The notes below the pieces were generated by a model. The model ran no database searches. It was not told where the DNA came from and saw only the letters and a list, made by a program, of their open reading frames with translations. From JAQVIJ01 sp041287365 (GTDB lineage: Bacteria > Desulfobacterota > Dissulfuribacteria > Dissulfuribacterales > DYLC01), in assembly GCA_041287365.1 (NCBI GenBank), contig JBEULL010000018.1, positions 286,230-350,229 on the forward strand: a stretch of DNA of 64,000 nucleotides, in the 5' to 3' direction. A program made the translations under genes and the position numbers. This document shows, one piece after another, positions 1-9,264 of the stretch (positions are counted from its first letter, which is position 1; each line of letters begins with the position of its first letter).

Positions 1-449
1 TCGGTGAAAATATAGAGGCCAGCATTTTAGTAGTAATGATTCTCAAGGAGATGGGTGTGCAAAACATCATAGCCAAGGCGGTCACATCCCTGCATGGCAA
101 GGTGCTCGAAAATTTGAACGTAACTCGCATCGTATATCCTGAAAGAGACATGGCCGTGCGTGTAGCACAGCAACTGGCCAGGCCCACCATTTTGGAACAC
201 TTGGAACTTTCTCCTGAATACAGTATCATCGAGATTCCAGCCCCTTCCTTTGTAGCCGGCCGCATGCTGAGAGACACTGGGCTGCGCAACAAATATGGCA
301 TAAACCTCATAGCGATTCGTCGCAGGAAATCAGAGACTGGCCTCACTGAATGGAATGTCAATCCGGCGCCAACAGACATCATTCAACCTGAGGACATTCT
401 GGTGGTCATAGGCTCCAATACCGATCTGGAGCGGCTGAACAACGCCTGA
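1..449 (+). CDS. TrkA/KtrA-type potassium uptake regulator, C-terminal part (cut by window start)
   Basis: The reading frame is open from base 3 back through the left edge, so only the last ~149 codons are present. The visible part starts inside the nucleotide-binding RCK-N fold (GENIEAS, then HGKVLENL, YPERDMAVRVA) and ends with an RCK-C domain of about 75 residues (EIPAPSFVAGRML to VVIGSNTDLERL). Such proteins sit on the cytoplasmic face of Ktr/Trk K+ channels and gate them in response to nucleotides. The ATG at 36 is internal and is not the real start. valS follows after 35 bases. Confidence 0.85.
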   Translation, partial: GENIEASILVVMILKEMGVQNIIAKAVTSLHGKVLENLNVTRIVYPERDMAVRVAQQLARPTILEHLELSPEYSIIEIPAPSFVAGRMLRDTGLRNKYGINLIAIRRRKSETGLTEWNVNPAPTDIIQPEDILVVIGSNTDLERLNNA

Positions 450-484
450 TTTTCAATGATTTTGAAAGGAACTGTATCAAAAAT

Positions 485-3211
485 ATGTCACTCTCAACTG
501 ACTTGACAACAACGGACACACAAACAAATTCCTCTAAACCCACTGCACTCCAAACCGCTCCTATTGATAAATCTTATGAATTTCAGGAAGTTGAGGCCAA
601 GTGGCTGAATGACTGGGCTCAGGCAGGGCTCTCGATAGCCACCATGGACTCAACCAAACCCTGTTTTTCCATGGTCATTCCACCTCCCAACGTCACAGGT
701 GTGCTGCACATCGGGCATGCCCTGAACAACACGCTTCAGGATATCTTGATTCGCTACAAGCGCATGGATGGATATAATACCCTCTGGGTACCAGGGACCG
801 ACCATGCAGGTATCGCCACTCAAAACGTCGTAGAACGGCAGCTGGCTCAGGAAGGTCTTTCTCGTCATAAATTGGGTAGAGAGGCCTTCATTCAGCGGGT
901 CTGGGAATGGAAGGCCAAAAGTGGAGGACGCATTCTCGAACAGCTCAAGCGACTGGGCTGTTCCTGCGACTGGTCACGCGAGCGCTTCACCTTTGACGAA
1001 GGTCTGTCATTAGCCGTAAAAGAGGTCTTTGTGCGGCTCTACGAAGAAGGCCTCATTTATAAAGGAGATTACATAATCAACTGGTGCCCCCGTTGCCACA
1101 CGGCCTTGGCGGATATAGAAGTGGAACACGAACCACAGGAAGGCTGCATCTGGCGCCTCAAATACCCTCTCAAGGATGAGACCGGCTATGTGGTAGTGGC
1201 CACCACTCGGCCAGAGACCATGCTGGGAGACACCGCTGTGGCGGTAAATCCCAACGATGCCAGGTATGCTCATCTCATCGGTAAAGAGCTGATGCTGCCT
1301 CTTGTCAACAGGCCCATTCCCATCATAGCCGACGATACGGTGGACATGGAATTCGGAACAGGTGCCGTGAAGATCACACCGGCCCATGACTTCAATGACT
1401 TTGAAACAGGACTGCGCCACAATCTGCCTGTGATCAACATCTTTGACACCTCTGCACACGTCAATGAAAACGGCGGCAAATACCAGGGGATGGACCGCTA
1501 CGAGGCCAGAAAACGCATTTTGGAAGACATGTCGGCCATTGGTCTGTTGGAAGCAGAGGAAAAACATAGCCTTGCCATCGGCGGATGTTACCGCTGCAAG
1601 ACAGTGGTGGAGCCTCGTATCTCCAAACAGTGGTTCGTGCGCACTCAACCCCTGGCCCAAAAGGCATTGGCGGCAGTAAGAGAGAAAGAGACGGTCATAC
1701 TGCCTGCATCCTGGGAAAAGACCTACGAGGAATGGATGACCAACATCAAGGACTGGTGTATCTCCCGTCAGATCTGGTGGGGGCATCGCATTCCTGCCTG
1801 GACATGTAAGACCTGCGGCGAGACCATAGTGGCCAAAGATACTCCAACTGCCTGCACAAAATGCAACTCCACAGACCTGGAACAGGAGACGGACGTGCTG
1901 GACACCTGGTTCAGTTCCGCACTTTGGCCGTTTTCCACTCTGGGATGGCCTGAAAAAACCAGGGAACTGGAAATGTTTTATCCAACCTCCGTGCTCATCA
2001 CCAGCTTCGATATCCTCTTTTTTTGGGTGGCACGCATGCTCATGATGGGCATTCATTTCATGGAGGAAGTGCCGTTCAGGTATGTCTATCTCCATGCCCT
2101 GGTAAGAGACAGCCAGGGGCAGAAGATGAGCAAATCCAAAGGCAATGTCATAGACCCCTTGACGGTCATGGAAAAATACGGCACAGACGCGGTGCGCATG
2201 ACCCTTACCGCTCTGGCTGCTCAAGGCAGGGACATCAAGCTGGCGGAGGACCGTATCGAAGGCTACCGCCACTTCATCAACAAGATATGGAACGCCACTC
2301 GTCTGGTACTCATGAATGTAAATGACTCATTTGAACCGTTGAAAGACCCTGAATCATTAATTCCAAGAGCTTTGAAAGATAAGTGGATCTTGGCCAGACT
2401 CGGCAAACTCATTCAAAGCACACGCCACAATCTGGACAACTTCGAGTTCGACGAGGCTGCGCGAGGATTGTATCACTTCTTCTGGCACGAATACTGCGAT
2501 TGGTATCTGGAACTGGCAAAACCCGCATTTCAAAGCCTGAACGACCAGGAGAGAAGGATTACGCAACAGACGGCCATCACTGTGCTCGATATCTGTCTCA
2601 GACTGCTCCACCCCATTATTCCTTTTGTAACAGAGGAATTATGGCATAACCTACCGGGTTCATCAGGCCACATCATGACAGCGGAATTTCCCAGACCTGT
2701 GCCTGCCTGGCAAAATGAGACTGCTGAGGCGCAAATGCAGGAGCTCATCGAGATCATCACCGGCATTCGCAACCTGCGCTCCGAATTCAACATACACCCT
2801 GGTATCAGGCTCAAGGTTCAGGTTTTTCCTCATGATGATGGTATCCGTGAGCTGTTTTCCGCACAAAAAACGCATCTGTTAGCATTAGCTAAACTTGAGA
2901 CCATAGATTTCTATGATACCTCGCAGCCAAGGCCCAAAAACGCCGCATCCGTGATTCTAAAGGACGTAGAGATATTCATTCCCCTGAAGGACGTGATAGA
3001 TCTGGCTGGCGAATTGAAAAAACTGCAAAAAGAGGAAGAAAAGCTGCTGAATGACCTGCAAAAGACACAGGCCAAGCTGAACAATGCGGACTTCATGGCC
3101 AGGGCGCCTCAGGAGATTAGAGAAAAGGAGCAACAGCGCTTTACTGATATAGAGACCCGTTTGAAACGCATTAAAGATCATAAGGCCACATTGAGCACCA
3201 TCGAGACATGA
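485..3211 (+). CDS. valS: valyl-tRNA synthetase
   Basis: Class Ia synthetase that charges tRNA-Val in the cytoplasm. It shows HIGH at residues 75-78 (after PPPNVTGVL), KMSKS at 547-551, a CPRCH cysteine knuckle in the catalytic core, a CKTC/CTKC zinc-type knuckle, and a C-terminal coiled-coil tRNA-binding arm (about residues 835-905). The length of 908 residues fits bacterial ValRS. The ATG at 485 follows a weak AAAGGA. The stop overlaps the nadC start in an ATGA, so the two are probably translationally coupled. Confidence 0.97.
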   Translation: MSLSTDLTTTDTQTNSSKPTALQTAPIDKSYEFQEVEAKWLNDWAQAGLSIATMDSTKPCFSMVIPPPNVTGVLHIGHALNNTLQDILIRYKRMDGYNTLWVPGTDHAGIATQNVVERQLAQEGLSRHKLGREAFIQRVWEWKAKSGGRILEQLKRLGCSCDWSRERFTFDEGLSLAVKEVFVRLYEEGLIYKGDYIINWCPRCHTALADIEVEHEPQEGCIWRLKYPLKDETGYVVVATTRPETMLGDTAVAVNPNDARYAHLIGKELMLPLVNRPIPIIADDTVDMEFGTGAVKITPAHDFNDFETGLRHNLPVINIFDTSAHVNENGGKYQGMDRYEARKRILEDMSAIGLLEAEEKHSLAIGGCYRCKTVVEPRISKQWFVRTQPLAQKALAAVREKETVILPASWEKTYEEWMTNIKDWCISRQIWWGHRIPAWTCKTCGETIVAKDTPTACTKCNSTDLEQETDVLDTWFSSALWPFSTLGWPEKTRELEMFYPTSVLITSFDILFFWVARMLMMGIHFMEEVPFRYVYLHALVRDSQGQKMSKSKGNVIDPLTVMEKYGTDAVRMTLTALAAQGRDIKLAEDRIEGYRHFINKIWNATRLVLMNVNDSFEPLKDPESLIPRALKDKWILARLGKLIQSTRHNLDNFEFDEAARGLYHFFWHEYCDWYLELAKPAFQSLNDQERRITQQTAITVLDICLRLLHPIIPFVTEELWHNLPGSSGHIMTAEFPRPVPAWQNETAEAQMQELIEIITGIRNLRSEFNIHPGIRLKVQVFPHDDGIRELFSAQKTHLLALAKLETIDFYDTSQPRPKNAASVILKDVEIFIPLKDVIDLAGELKKLQKEEEKLLNDLQKTQAKLNNADFMARAPQEIREKEQQRFTDIETRLKRIKDHKATLSTIET

Positions 3212-4065
3212 AACCATCCCGTCCACACTCTTCCACTTATAGCCACCTGATTCGGCAGGCGCTGGCTGAAGATATGCCCTTTGGAGACATCACCACCTCC
3301 TGCATTATGGACCCCGATGCACAGGGGAGGGCCGTCATTCTGGCCAAGGAGGACTGTGTGGTGGCAGGGCTGTTCGTGGCCCAGGAGGTCTTTGCGCATG
3401 TGGATGACCGCGTCGTCTGTAATATCATGTTCGATGAGGGGGCAGCGGTTCACACCGGCGAAATACTCATGGAGATTGAAGGCAGCCTTGCCTCCATTCT
3501 CATGGGAGAACGGGTTGCATTGAACCTGATTCAACGGCTCTGCGGCATAGCGACTTTGACTGCGGCCTTCGTAACGGCGCTGACCGGCACCAACTGCCGT
3601 GTGCTGGATACACGCAAAACCACCCCTGGTCTGCGTGTATTGGAAAAATACGCCGTGCGCGTGGGAGGCGGCCACAATCACCGTTTCTCCCTGTCCGATG
3701 GAATACTCATAAAGGACAACCACATAGCCGCCTGCGGTTCCATTACCGAGGCGGTAAGACGGGTGTATGAAAATGCACCGCATACCATAGCCGTTCAATG
3801 TGAGGTCTCAAACATCAAGGAGCTGCAAGAGGCCTTGAATGCCGGCGTTAACGCGGTGTTGCTGGACAACATGGACACTGATGCATTAAAAAAAGCGGTT
3901 GAATTCATAAGAAAGACTGCACCTAATGTGCTAATCGAGGCATCGGGTGGAGTTACCATCAACAATGTCAGGGAGATAGCCCTTACAGGTGTGGATATGG
4001 TCTCAACCGGCAGTATTACACATTCGGTAAAGGCTGTGGATATCAGCCTGCGCATTCTGAGATGA
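3208..4065 (+). CDS. nadC: nicotinate-nucleotide pyrophosphorylase (quinolinate phosphoribosyltransferase)
   Basis: Converts quinolinate and PRPP to nicotinate mononucleotide in de novo NAD synthesis. The 285-residue protein shows the family signatures GERVALNLIQRLCGIAT, DTRKTTPGLR followed by KYAVRVGGG (substrate-binding Arg/Lys/His residues), ILIKDNH and LLDNMD. Its start overlaps the valS stop and its stop overlaps the tlyA start, both as ATGA, so valS-nadC-tlyA read as one operon. Confidence 0.96.
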   Translation: MKPSRPHSSTYSHLIRQALAEDMPFGDITTSCIMDPDAQGRAVILAKEDCVVAGLFVAQEVFAHVDDRVVCNIMFDEGAAVHTGEILMEIEGSLASILMGERVALNLIQRLCGIATLTAAFVTALTGTNCRVLDTRKTTPGLRVLEKYAVRVGGGHNHRFSLSDGILIKDNHIAACGSITEAVRRVYENAPHTIAVQCEVSNIKELQEALNAGVNAVLLDNMDTDALKKAVEFIRKTAPNVLIEASGGVTINNVREIALTGVDMVSTGSITHSVKAVDISLRILR

Positions 4066-4853
4066 CCGTCAAAAAACGTCTGGATGTACTGGTGGTAGAG
4101 CGAGGTATTGCAGACTCTCGAGCAAAGGCGCAGGCCATAATCACGGCTGGTCAAATACAAGTAAACGGCCAAATCCTGGACAAATGCGGTCAGCAGGTGC
4201 CGGAGAATGCAGAGATATGTCTTTTAAGCAATCCATGTCCTTATGTGAGCAGAGGCGGATTGAAACTGGCGCACGCCCTGTCGTGTTTTCAAATAAATGT
4301 CAGGGGAATGGTCTGCATGGATGTGGGCGCATCCACAGGCGGCTTTACGGACTGTCTGCTGCAATACGGGGCAATGCTGGTGTATGCAGTGGATGTGGGC
4401 TACGGCCAACTGGATTGGAAACTCCGAAACGACAGCCGAGTGGTGGTATTGGAAAAACAGAACATCCGTAACATAGACCACACATCGATTCCGGAACCCA
4501 TAGACCTGCTGGTGATGGACGTCTCCTTCATCTCCTTGAAAACGGCTCTGCCACCTGCCCTGCCCTTTCTCAAACCCTGCGGAGCCGTGATCGCACTGAT
4601 CAAGCCGCAATTCGAGGCAGGCAGAGAACAGGTGGGAAAGGGAGGTGTGATCAGGGATGCAAAGGTACGGGAGGAAGTGGTACAGGGGCTTCGGACATTT
4701 TTCAGTCAGGAACTGAAGCTGGAGATAGCTGGTCTGGTTGCATCACCCATTCATGGGGCGAAGGGCAACGAAGAGTATCTGATCTATATGAAAATTAATG
4801 GAGGATACAAGGAGCATGGGAGAACGGAAGTCGAGTTGGAGGGAAATCGATAA
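4062..4853 (+). CDS. tlyA: TlyA-family rRNA 2'-O-methyltransferase
   Basis: The 263-residue protein has an N-terminal S4 RNA-binding domain (KKRLDVLVVERG to GQIQVNG, residues 2-62) followed by a FtsJ-like SAM-dependent methyltransferase fold with the DVGASTGGFTDCLL SAM loop and a KPQFEAGR catalytic segment. TlyA enzymes methylate the 2'-hydroxyl of cytidines in 16S/23S rRNA. The 3' end overlaps the next gene by 38 bases. Confidence 0.94.
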   Translation: MTVKKRLDVLVVERGIADSRAKAQAIITAGQIQVNGQILDKCGQQVPENAEICLLSNPCPYVSRGGLKLAHALSCFQINVRGMVCMDVGASTGGFTDCLLQYGAMLVYAVDVGYGQLDWKLRNDSRVVVLEKQNIRNIDHTSIPEPIDLLVMDVSFISLKTALPPALPFLKPCGAVIALIKPQFEAGREQVGKGGVIRDAKVREEVVQGLRTFFSQELKLEIAGLVASPIHGAKGNEEYLIYMKINGGYKEHGRTEVELEGNR

Positions 4854-5286
4854 ACGCAAGAACAAGTCCGGTTCTTCGAGTAAAGGGATGAAGAGCCGTT
4901 TGGAAAAGGCTCTGGAAAATCCTGCCCTGAAGAAATATTACCTTCAGGAGGTGGAAAAGCTCTTCAGCGGTTCAAAGGATGCAGAAAAAGAACGCAGCCT
5001 GACAGCGCTTCGAGAACTGTACGGCAGCGCTGCCTTTGAGGAGACAGCCTTGAAATATCACGAACTTTACGGCCTGCCACAGGATTGGAGCGGGCTTTTG
5101 ATGTTTCTGGACCTCAAGGACCAATCGGAAATCGTCACCAAGGCCATGGAACTCCTTGTAGGCATGGCAGCCGAGAGAAATACACTAGAACGCAACAATC
5201 TCAAGGCCAAACTCCGATTTCTGGGCATGACCACAGAGGATACCGACATTCGAGACAAGGCCAACGAATACCTCAAGACCATGTGA
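4816..5286 (+). CDS. small conserved-looking helical protein, function unknown
   Basis: I do not recognise this 156-residue protein. The first 25 residues are very basic and low complexity (MGERKSSWREIDKRKNKSG), which suggests nucleic-acid contact. The rest is predicted helical and charged. The ATG at 4816 is preferred because a GGAGG lies 11 bases upstream; the ATG at 4798 has no ribosome site. It overlaps the end of tlyA and ends 6 bases before xerD, so it belongs to the same transcription unit. Confidence 0.75.
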   Translation: MGERKSSWREIDKRKNKSGSSSKGMKSRLEKALENPALKKYYLQEVEKLFSGSKDAEKERSLTALRELYGSAAFEETALKYHELYGLPQDWSGLLMFLDLKDQSEIVTKAMELLVGMAAERNTLERNNLKAKLRFLGMTTEDTDIRDKANEYLKTM

Positions 5287-5292
5287 ACTCCC

Positions 5293-6213
5293 ATGGATTC
5301 CACAATAAAATCCGATACAAACACTTGGTTCAGACTCATAGACGACTTTATAGCCCATCTTCGCATTGAAAAAGGGCTTTCCGGCAATACCAGTGAGGCC
5401 TACGCCACAGACTTGAACTTCTTTGTAACTTATGTGACGGATATCGGCATTTACGAACCGGCTGAACTCACACTCACAGCCATCCTCTCTTGGCTCGTCA
5501 GGCAAAAGACGCAAGGCATGCACGCCCGCACCATCTCCAGACGTCTCTCCAGTCTGAGGTCATTTTTCAATTTTCTACGTCTTGAACGCATAGTCACATC
5601 CAATCCAGTCACCACCATTCAAAATCCGAAGATAGGCCTGTATCTACCGGATGTCCTGAGCGTGGAAGAGGTGGAAAGGCTTCTGAACGCACCGAATACC
5701 AATACTCACCTCGGCATGCGTGACAGGGCTATTCTGGAACTCACCTATGCCTGCGGTCTTCGGGCATCCGAGGCCGTAACTTTGAAACTCCATCAGATAG
5801 ACATGAATTTGGCCTACCTACGCGTCATAGGAAAAGGAAACAAGGAGAGGGTCACCCCCATTGGGGATGTGGCCGTTGAGATATTGAAGGAATATCTACT
5901 GAAGGCCAGACCGCAATTTCTAAGGACAGCGGGCAGTGAATTCCTGTTTCCCAGCCGGAACGGACGGCCTCTCACCCGCCAGCGCTTCTGGCAGATATTA
6001 AAGACTCATGCGTTACAGGCAGGGCTGAAGTCTGAGCTATCCCCTCACTCCCTTCGCCACTCCTTTGCCACGCACCTGCTGGAAGGCGGGGCCGATCTGC
6101 GCGTTGTGCAGATGCTTTTGGGCCATTCCAGCATCACCACCACACAGATATACACACATCTCGACCTGCAACACCTGCGTGAGGTGCACAAGCGATTCCA
6201 TCCCAGGGCATAG
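5293..6213 (+). CDS. xerD: site-specific tyrosine recombinase XerD/XerC type
   Basis: The 306-residue protein has an N-terminal SAM-like DNA-binding domain (about 13-100) and a C-terminal catalytic domain with the full set of residues: Arg157 (ACGLRASE), Lys181 (GKGNKERV), His252 and Arg255 (HSLRH), His278 (LGHSS) and the nucleophile Tyr287 (QIYTHL). This family resolves chromosome dimers at dif. Assignment to XerD rather than XerC is by general resemblance only. It is chromosomally placed with housekeeping genes rather than mobile DNA. Confidence 0.92.
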   Translation: MDSTIKSDTNTWFRLIDDFIAHLRIEKGLSGNTSEAYATDLNFFVTYVTDIGIYEPAELTLTAILSWLVRQKTQGMHARTISRRLSSLRSFFNFLRLERIVTSNPVTTIQNPKIGLYLPDVLSVEEVERLLNAPNTNTHLGMRDRAILELTYACGLRASEAVTLKLHQIDMNLAYLRVIGKGNKERVTPIGDVAVEILKEYLLKARPQFLRTAGSEFLFPSRNGRPLTRQRFWQILKTHALQAGLKSELSPHSLRHSFATHLLEGGADLRVVQMLLGHSSITTTQIYTHLDLQHLREVHKRFHPRA

Positions 6214-6227
6214 AGAAGCCCTCGAAG

Positions 6228-6842
6228 GGCACAGGACTTCTGTGGTTCGAATGGTTCGGGTTCAATGCAGGCAGCGCATTGGCCGCAAACGGGCTGGCTG
6301 GAATGGCCTTCTTAAACACCAATACAGCCGCTGCGGCAGCCGCCCTGGCCTGGATGGCTATGGACTGGCTCTTCTATAAAAAATGCACTGTGCTGGGCAT
6401 GGCCTCCGGCGCTGTGGCAGGGTTGGTGGGCATCACGCCTGCGGCAGGTTTTGTTGACATAGCCGGAGCCTTTATAATCGGCATAGCGGTAGGCGTGATT
6501 CCGTTTCTGATAATCGCAAAGATCAAACCACGACTTGGCTATGACGACACACTGGATGCCTTTGGCATACACGGTGTGGCAGGTTTTATGGGAGCGATAC
6601 TGACGAGCATTTTGGCTAATCCAGCCATAAACCAGGCAGGTAAGGGTGTAATATACGGAAATGGTAGTCAATTTCTTACACAATTTCTTGCAGCAGGCGC
6701 GACTTTTGTGTATTCTGGCATAGCAACCCTAGTCATACTGGTAATTATAAAAGCGACCATTGGCATTCGAGTGGAAAACGAAGAGGAGATCAAGGGGCTT
6801 GACGAGACACAGCACGGCAAAACCGCCTATTTTTTCCTCTAA
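6228..6842 (+). pseudogene. ammonium transporter (Amt) with the 5' half missing
   Basis: Homology to AmtB begins abruptly at 6228, 15 bases after the xerD stop (GTGLLWFEWFGFNAGS), and continues through AGMAFLNTNTAAAAAAL, the VAGLVGITPAAGFVDI helix, and DAFGIHGVAGFMGAIL. About 204 residues remain of a family that normally has 400 or more. The signal and the first half of the channel, including the usual gate region, are absent. There is no start codon with a ribosome site at the homology boundary; the first in-frame ATG is 6279. The simplest reading is a deletion between xerD and amt. The expected Gly in the FGWFGFN stretch is Glu here. Confidence 0.85.
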
Positions 6843-6869
6843 AGTAAAATTACAAAGACATGAGGCATC

Positions 6870-7208
6870 ATGAGAAAGATAGAAGCGATTCTAAAACCAT
6901 CCAGATTCGAGCAGGTAAAGGACGCCCTGAACAAAATAGGCGTAAAGGGCATGACAGTATCGGAAGTAAAGGGCTATGGCAGACAAAAAGGTCACAAAGA
7001 GGTCTATCGCGGCACTGAATATGTAGTTGATTTGATTCCGAAGATCAAGATTGAGATTGTAGCCGAGGCTGCACAGATTCCCATGATTATCGATACGATC
7101 ATCGCAGAGGCCAATACAGGCACCATAGGCGATGGCAAAATATTCGTTATGCCCATAGAAGATGTAATAAGGGTGAGAACAAAGGAACGCGGTAAAGAGG
7201 CTATATAG
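6870..7208 (+). CDS. glnK: P-II family nitrogen regulatory protein
   Basis: A complete 112-residue P-II protein with the T-loop Tyr51 (RGTEYVVD), the uridylylation site in proteobacteria, and the signature GDGKIFVMPIEDVIRVRT. P-II trimers sense 2-oxoglutarate and ATP/ADP and, when beside amt, block the ammonium channel. Here the neighbouring amt is only a 3' fragment, so its usual partner must be elsewhere or lost. GlnK is chosen by position; GlnB cannot be excluded. Confidence 0.93.
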   Translation: MRKIEAILKPSRFEQVKDALNKIGVKGMTVSEVKGYGRQKGHKEVYRGTEYVVDLIPKIKIEIVAEAAQIPMIIDTIIAEANTGTIGDGKIFVMPIEDVIRVRTKERGKEAI

Positions 7209-7240
7209 TGCAATTCGCAACGATAAATTAACATTGATTC

Positions 7241-7280
7241 AATAGCGTATTCATATCAGACATGAATACGCTATTTTTTT
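7241..7280 (+). terminator. rho-independent terminator after the P-II gene
   Basis: A perfect 14-bp inverted repeat (AATAGCGTATTCAT, loop of 7, ATGAATACGCTATT) runs into a T tract at 7274-7280. It closes the valS-to-P-II unit before the sensor kinase. Confidence 0.9.
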
Positions 7281-7302
7281 GAATTGACAACAGACAGATA
7301 TT

Positions 7303-9264
7303 ATGAAAAATCTACAACTCAGCACAAGATTCGCACTTATAACAGGTGGAATATGCGGTTTATTCTATCTATTATTCGTATTGTTGAGCTATAATTATTT
7401 AAAAGAACAAACCCTTCGCGTGGGATCAGAAAAGGCACATATCATTCTCGATATCATGAACGGCATCGATGCCTATATCAATCAGACTCTAAGGCCAAAA
7501 ATTATGAACCTGATGCCTGACATACAAGAAAATCCACATGCATTCATTCCGGAGATACTTTCCACCACTAAAATCAAAAACATAGTACTCGAAAAGGCTA
7601 AACTCGAAAATTTTCAATTCACATATAAAAGGATGTCTATAAATCCACGCAACAAGGATAATGGATTAAGTGAATTATATGCCGAAATACTGACAGTATT
7701 TCAAAAAAATCGAGAGATGAATGAATGGCAGGGCATAAAATCCATAGATAAACATAGATTTTTTATCCTTGCGAAACCGATCTATATAAAAGAAAATTGT
7801 TTAAGATGTCATGGCGATGCAAATCAAGCGCCTGTCGGACTTATTGCAAAATATGGAAGTGAAGCCGGATTCAGGTTCAAGACAAATGATTTGATGGGTC
7901 TGGAAGCGGTTTCCATTTCCATGGATGTAATATGGAATGAAATCATTCAGACAACCATAAATATCTGTACAATAGGCATTATAATAATAGTTCTGTTGTT
8001 CATAGCTATTGAAGGTGGTTTTATCAGACTTGTAGGACATCCACTGAAAAAAATAGCCCAACACTTTACTAATATCAGTCAAAATATGTTGTTAGACACA
8101 GCAACCTTAAAAGTAAAGAAACATGATGAAATAGGCGAATTGATACAATCATTCAATCTAATGATAGAAAATCTCAAACAAGCCTATGAAAACATCAAAT
8201 CAAATGCAACAATTTTACAGACTATAATCAATGGAATAAGTGATCCACTTGCACTGATAGGGAAAGATTGCAATATGATAGCCGCAAATAACACATATCA
8301 GGAATGGATATCCAAAAACAAAAAAATAGTGTTAAATACCATAGAAAAAGAACAACAAAATTGCAATTCAGAAACAATAACATGCCAAAAAATCAAAAGA
8401 CTATTAAACAATAAAGAAGAAATTATTGAAGAGTATAAAACAGAAAATGATGAATATTATTTAATACATTTATATCCAATCAAAAACAACCAAAATGAAG
8501 TCATAAAAATAGTACATTATATTCAGGATATAACGAAACAAAAAAGATTGGAATTACAGATGGCACATGCTGAAAAAATGGCAACAATCGGCCAGATGGC
8601 GGCAGGATTTGCTCATGAAATCAACAATCCATTGAGTATAATCCAGTGTTATACAAAATTATTGATCAAGAAATTTCTAAACGATCAGGAAACAATAAAC
8701 GATCTCAAAATAATAGAGAAACATATCAATTCATCAAAAAATATAGTGGAAAATCTATTATATTTTTCAAGACACAAAAAAACAATTTACGAACAAATTA
8801 ATATAAACAACATTATATTCGAAACCATTTCAATAACTAAAATACAATTCGAAAAGAAAAACATCATTATCACAAAAAGATTTCAAGAAAATCTTCCGAT
8901 GATTTACGGCGACCGTGAAAAGCTGAAACAGGTGTTGCTCAACATTCTACTCAACGCGGAACAGGCCATCTCAAGTCATGGCGAGATCACCATCACAACC
9001 GGTTTCGATGAAAACCGGAACGATGTGTATATCTCAATAAAAGACACTGGCTGCGGCATTTCAGCGCAGCACCTGAATCATGTGTTCGAACCATTCTTCA
9101 CCACAAAGCCACCCGGTGAAGGGACGGGGCTTGGACTTTTCGTGTCCTATGGTATCATTCGCGAACACAAGGGAGATATCCTTCTAAAGAGCACAGAAGG
9201 TCAAGGGACGGAGATATTCATCACACTACCCGGCCTATTATATGAAAACCAAACTGACGTATGA
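7303..9264 (+). CDS. membrane sensor histidine kinase with single-heme (DUF3365-like) input domain
   Basis: The 653-residue protein has TM1 (about 10-33), a periplasmic domain with one heme motif CLRCH at 166-170 of the Tll0287/DUF3365 type, TM2 (about 213-240), HAMP (to about 300), a PAS-like region (about 300-410), HisKA with His438 (FAHEINNPL), and HATPase boxes (NILLNAEQAI, DTGCGIS, GEGTGLGLF). It probably senses redox, NO or another heme ligand in the periplasm. The stop overlaps the response regulator start (ATGA). Codons up to about 8900 are strikingly AT-rich compared with the ATPase domain and neighbours, which suggests a mosaic origin. Confidence 0.93.
   Translation: MKNLQLSTRFALITGGICGLFYLLFVLLSYNYLKEQTLRVGSEKAHIILDIMNGIDAYINQTLRPKIMNLMPDIQENPHAFIPEILSTTKIKNIVLEKAKLENFQFTYKRMSINPRNKDNGLSELYAEILTVFQKNREMNEWQGIKSIDKHRFFILAKPIYIKENCLRCHGDANQAPVGLIAKYGSEAGFRFKTNDLMGLEAVSISMDVIWNEIIQTTINICTIGIIIIVLLFIAIEGGFIRLVGHPLKKIAQHFTNISQNMLLDTATLKVKKHDEIGELIQSFNLMIENLKQAYENIKSNATILQTIINGISDPLALIGKDCNMIAANNTYQEWISKNKKIVLNTIEKEQQNCNSETITCQKIKRLLNNKEEIIEEYKTENDEYYLIHLYPIKNNQNEVIKIVHYIQDITKQKRLELQMAHAEKMATIGQMAAGFAHEINNPLSIIQCYTKLLIKKFLNDQETINDLKIIEKHINSSKNIVENLLYFSRHKKTIYEQININNIIFETISITKIQFEKKNIIITKRFQENLPMIYGDREKLKQVLLNILLNAEQAISSHGEITITTGFDENRNDVYISIKDTGCGISAQHLNHVFEPFFTTKPPGEGTGLGLFVSYGIIREHKGDILLKSTEGQGTEIFITLPGLLYENQTDV

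Noticed and set aside
1010..2272. 420-codon open frame on the minus strand
   Set aside because: Lies entirely antisense to valS, which has all catalytic motifs. The predicted protein is Cys/His-rich with no domain; it is a codon-bias shadow.
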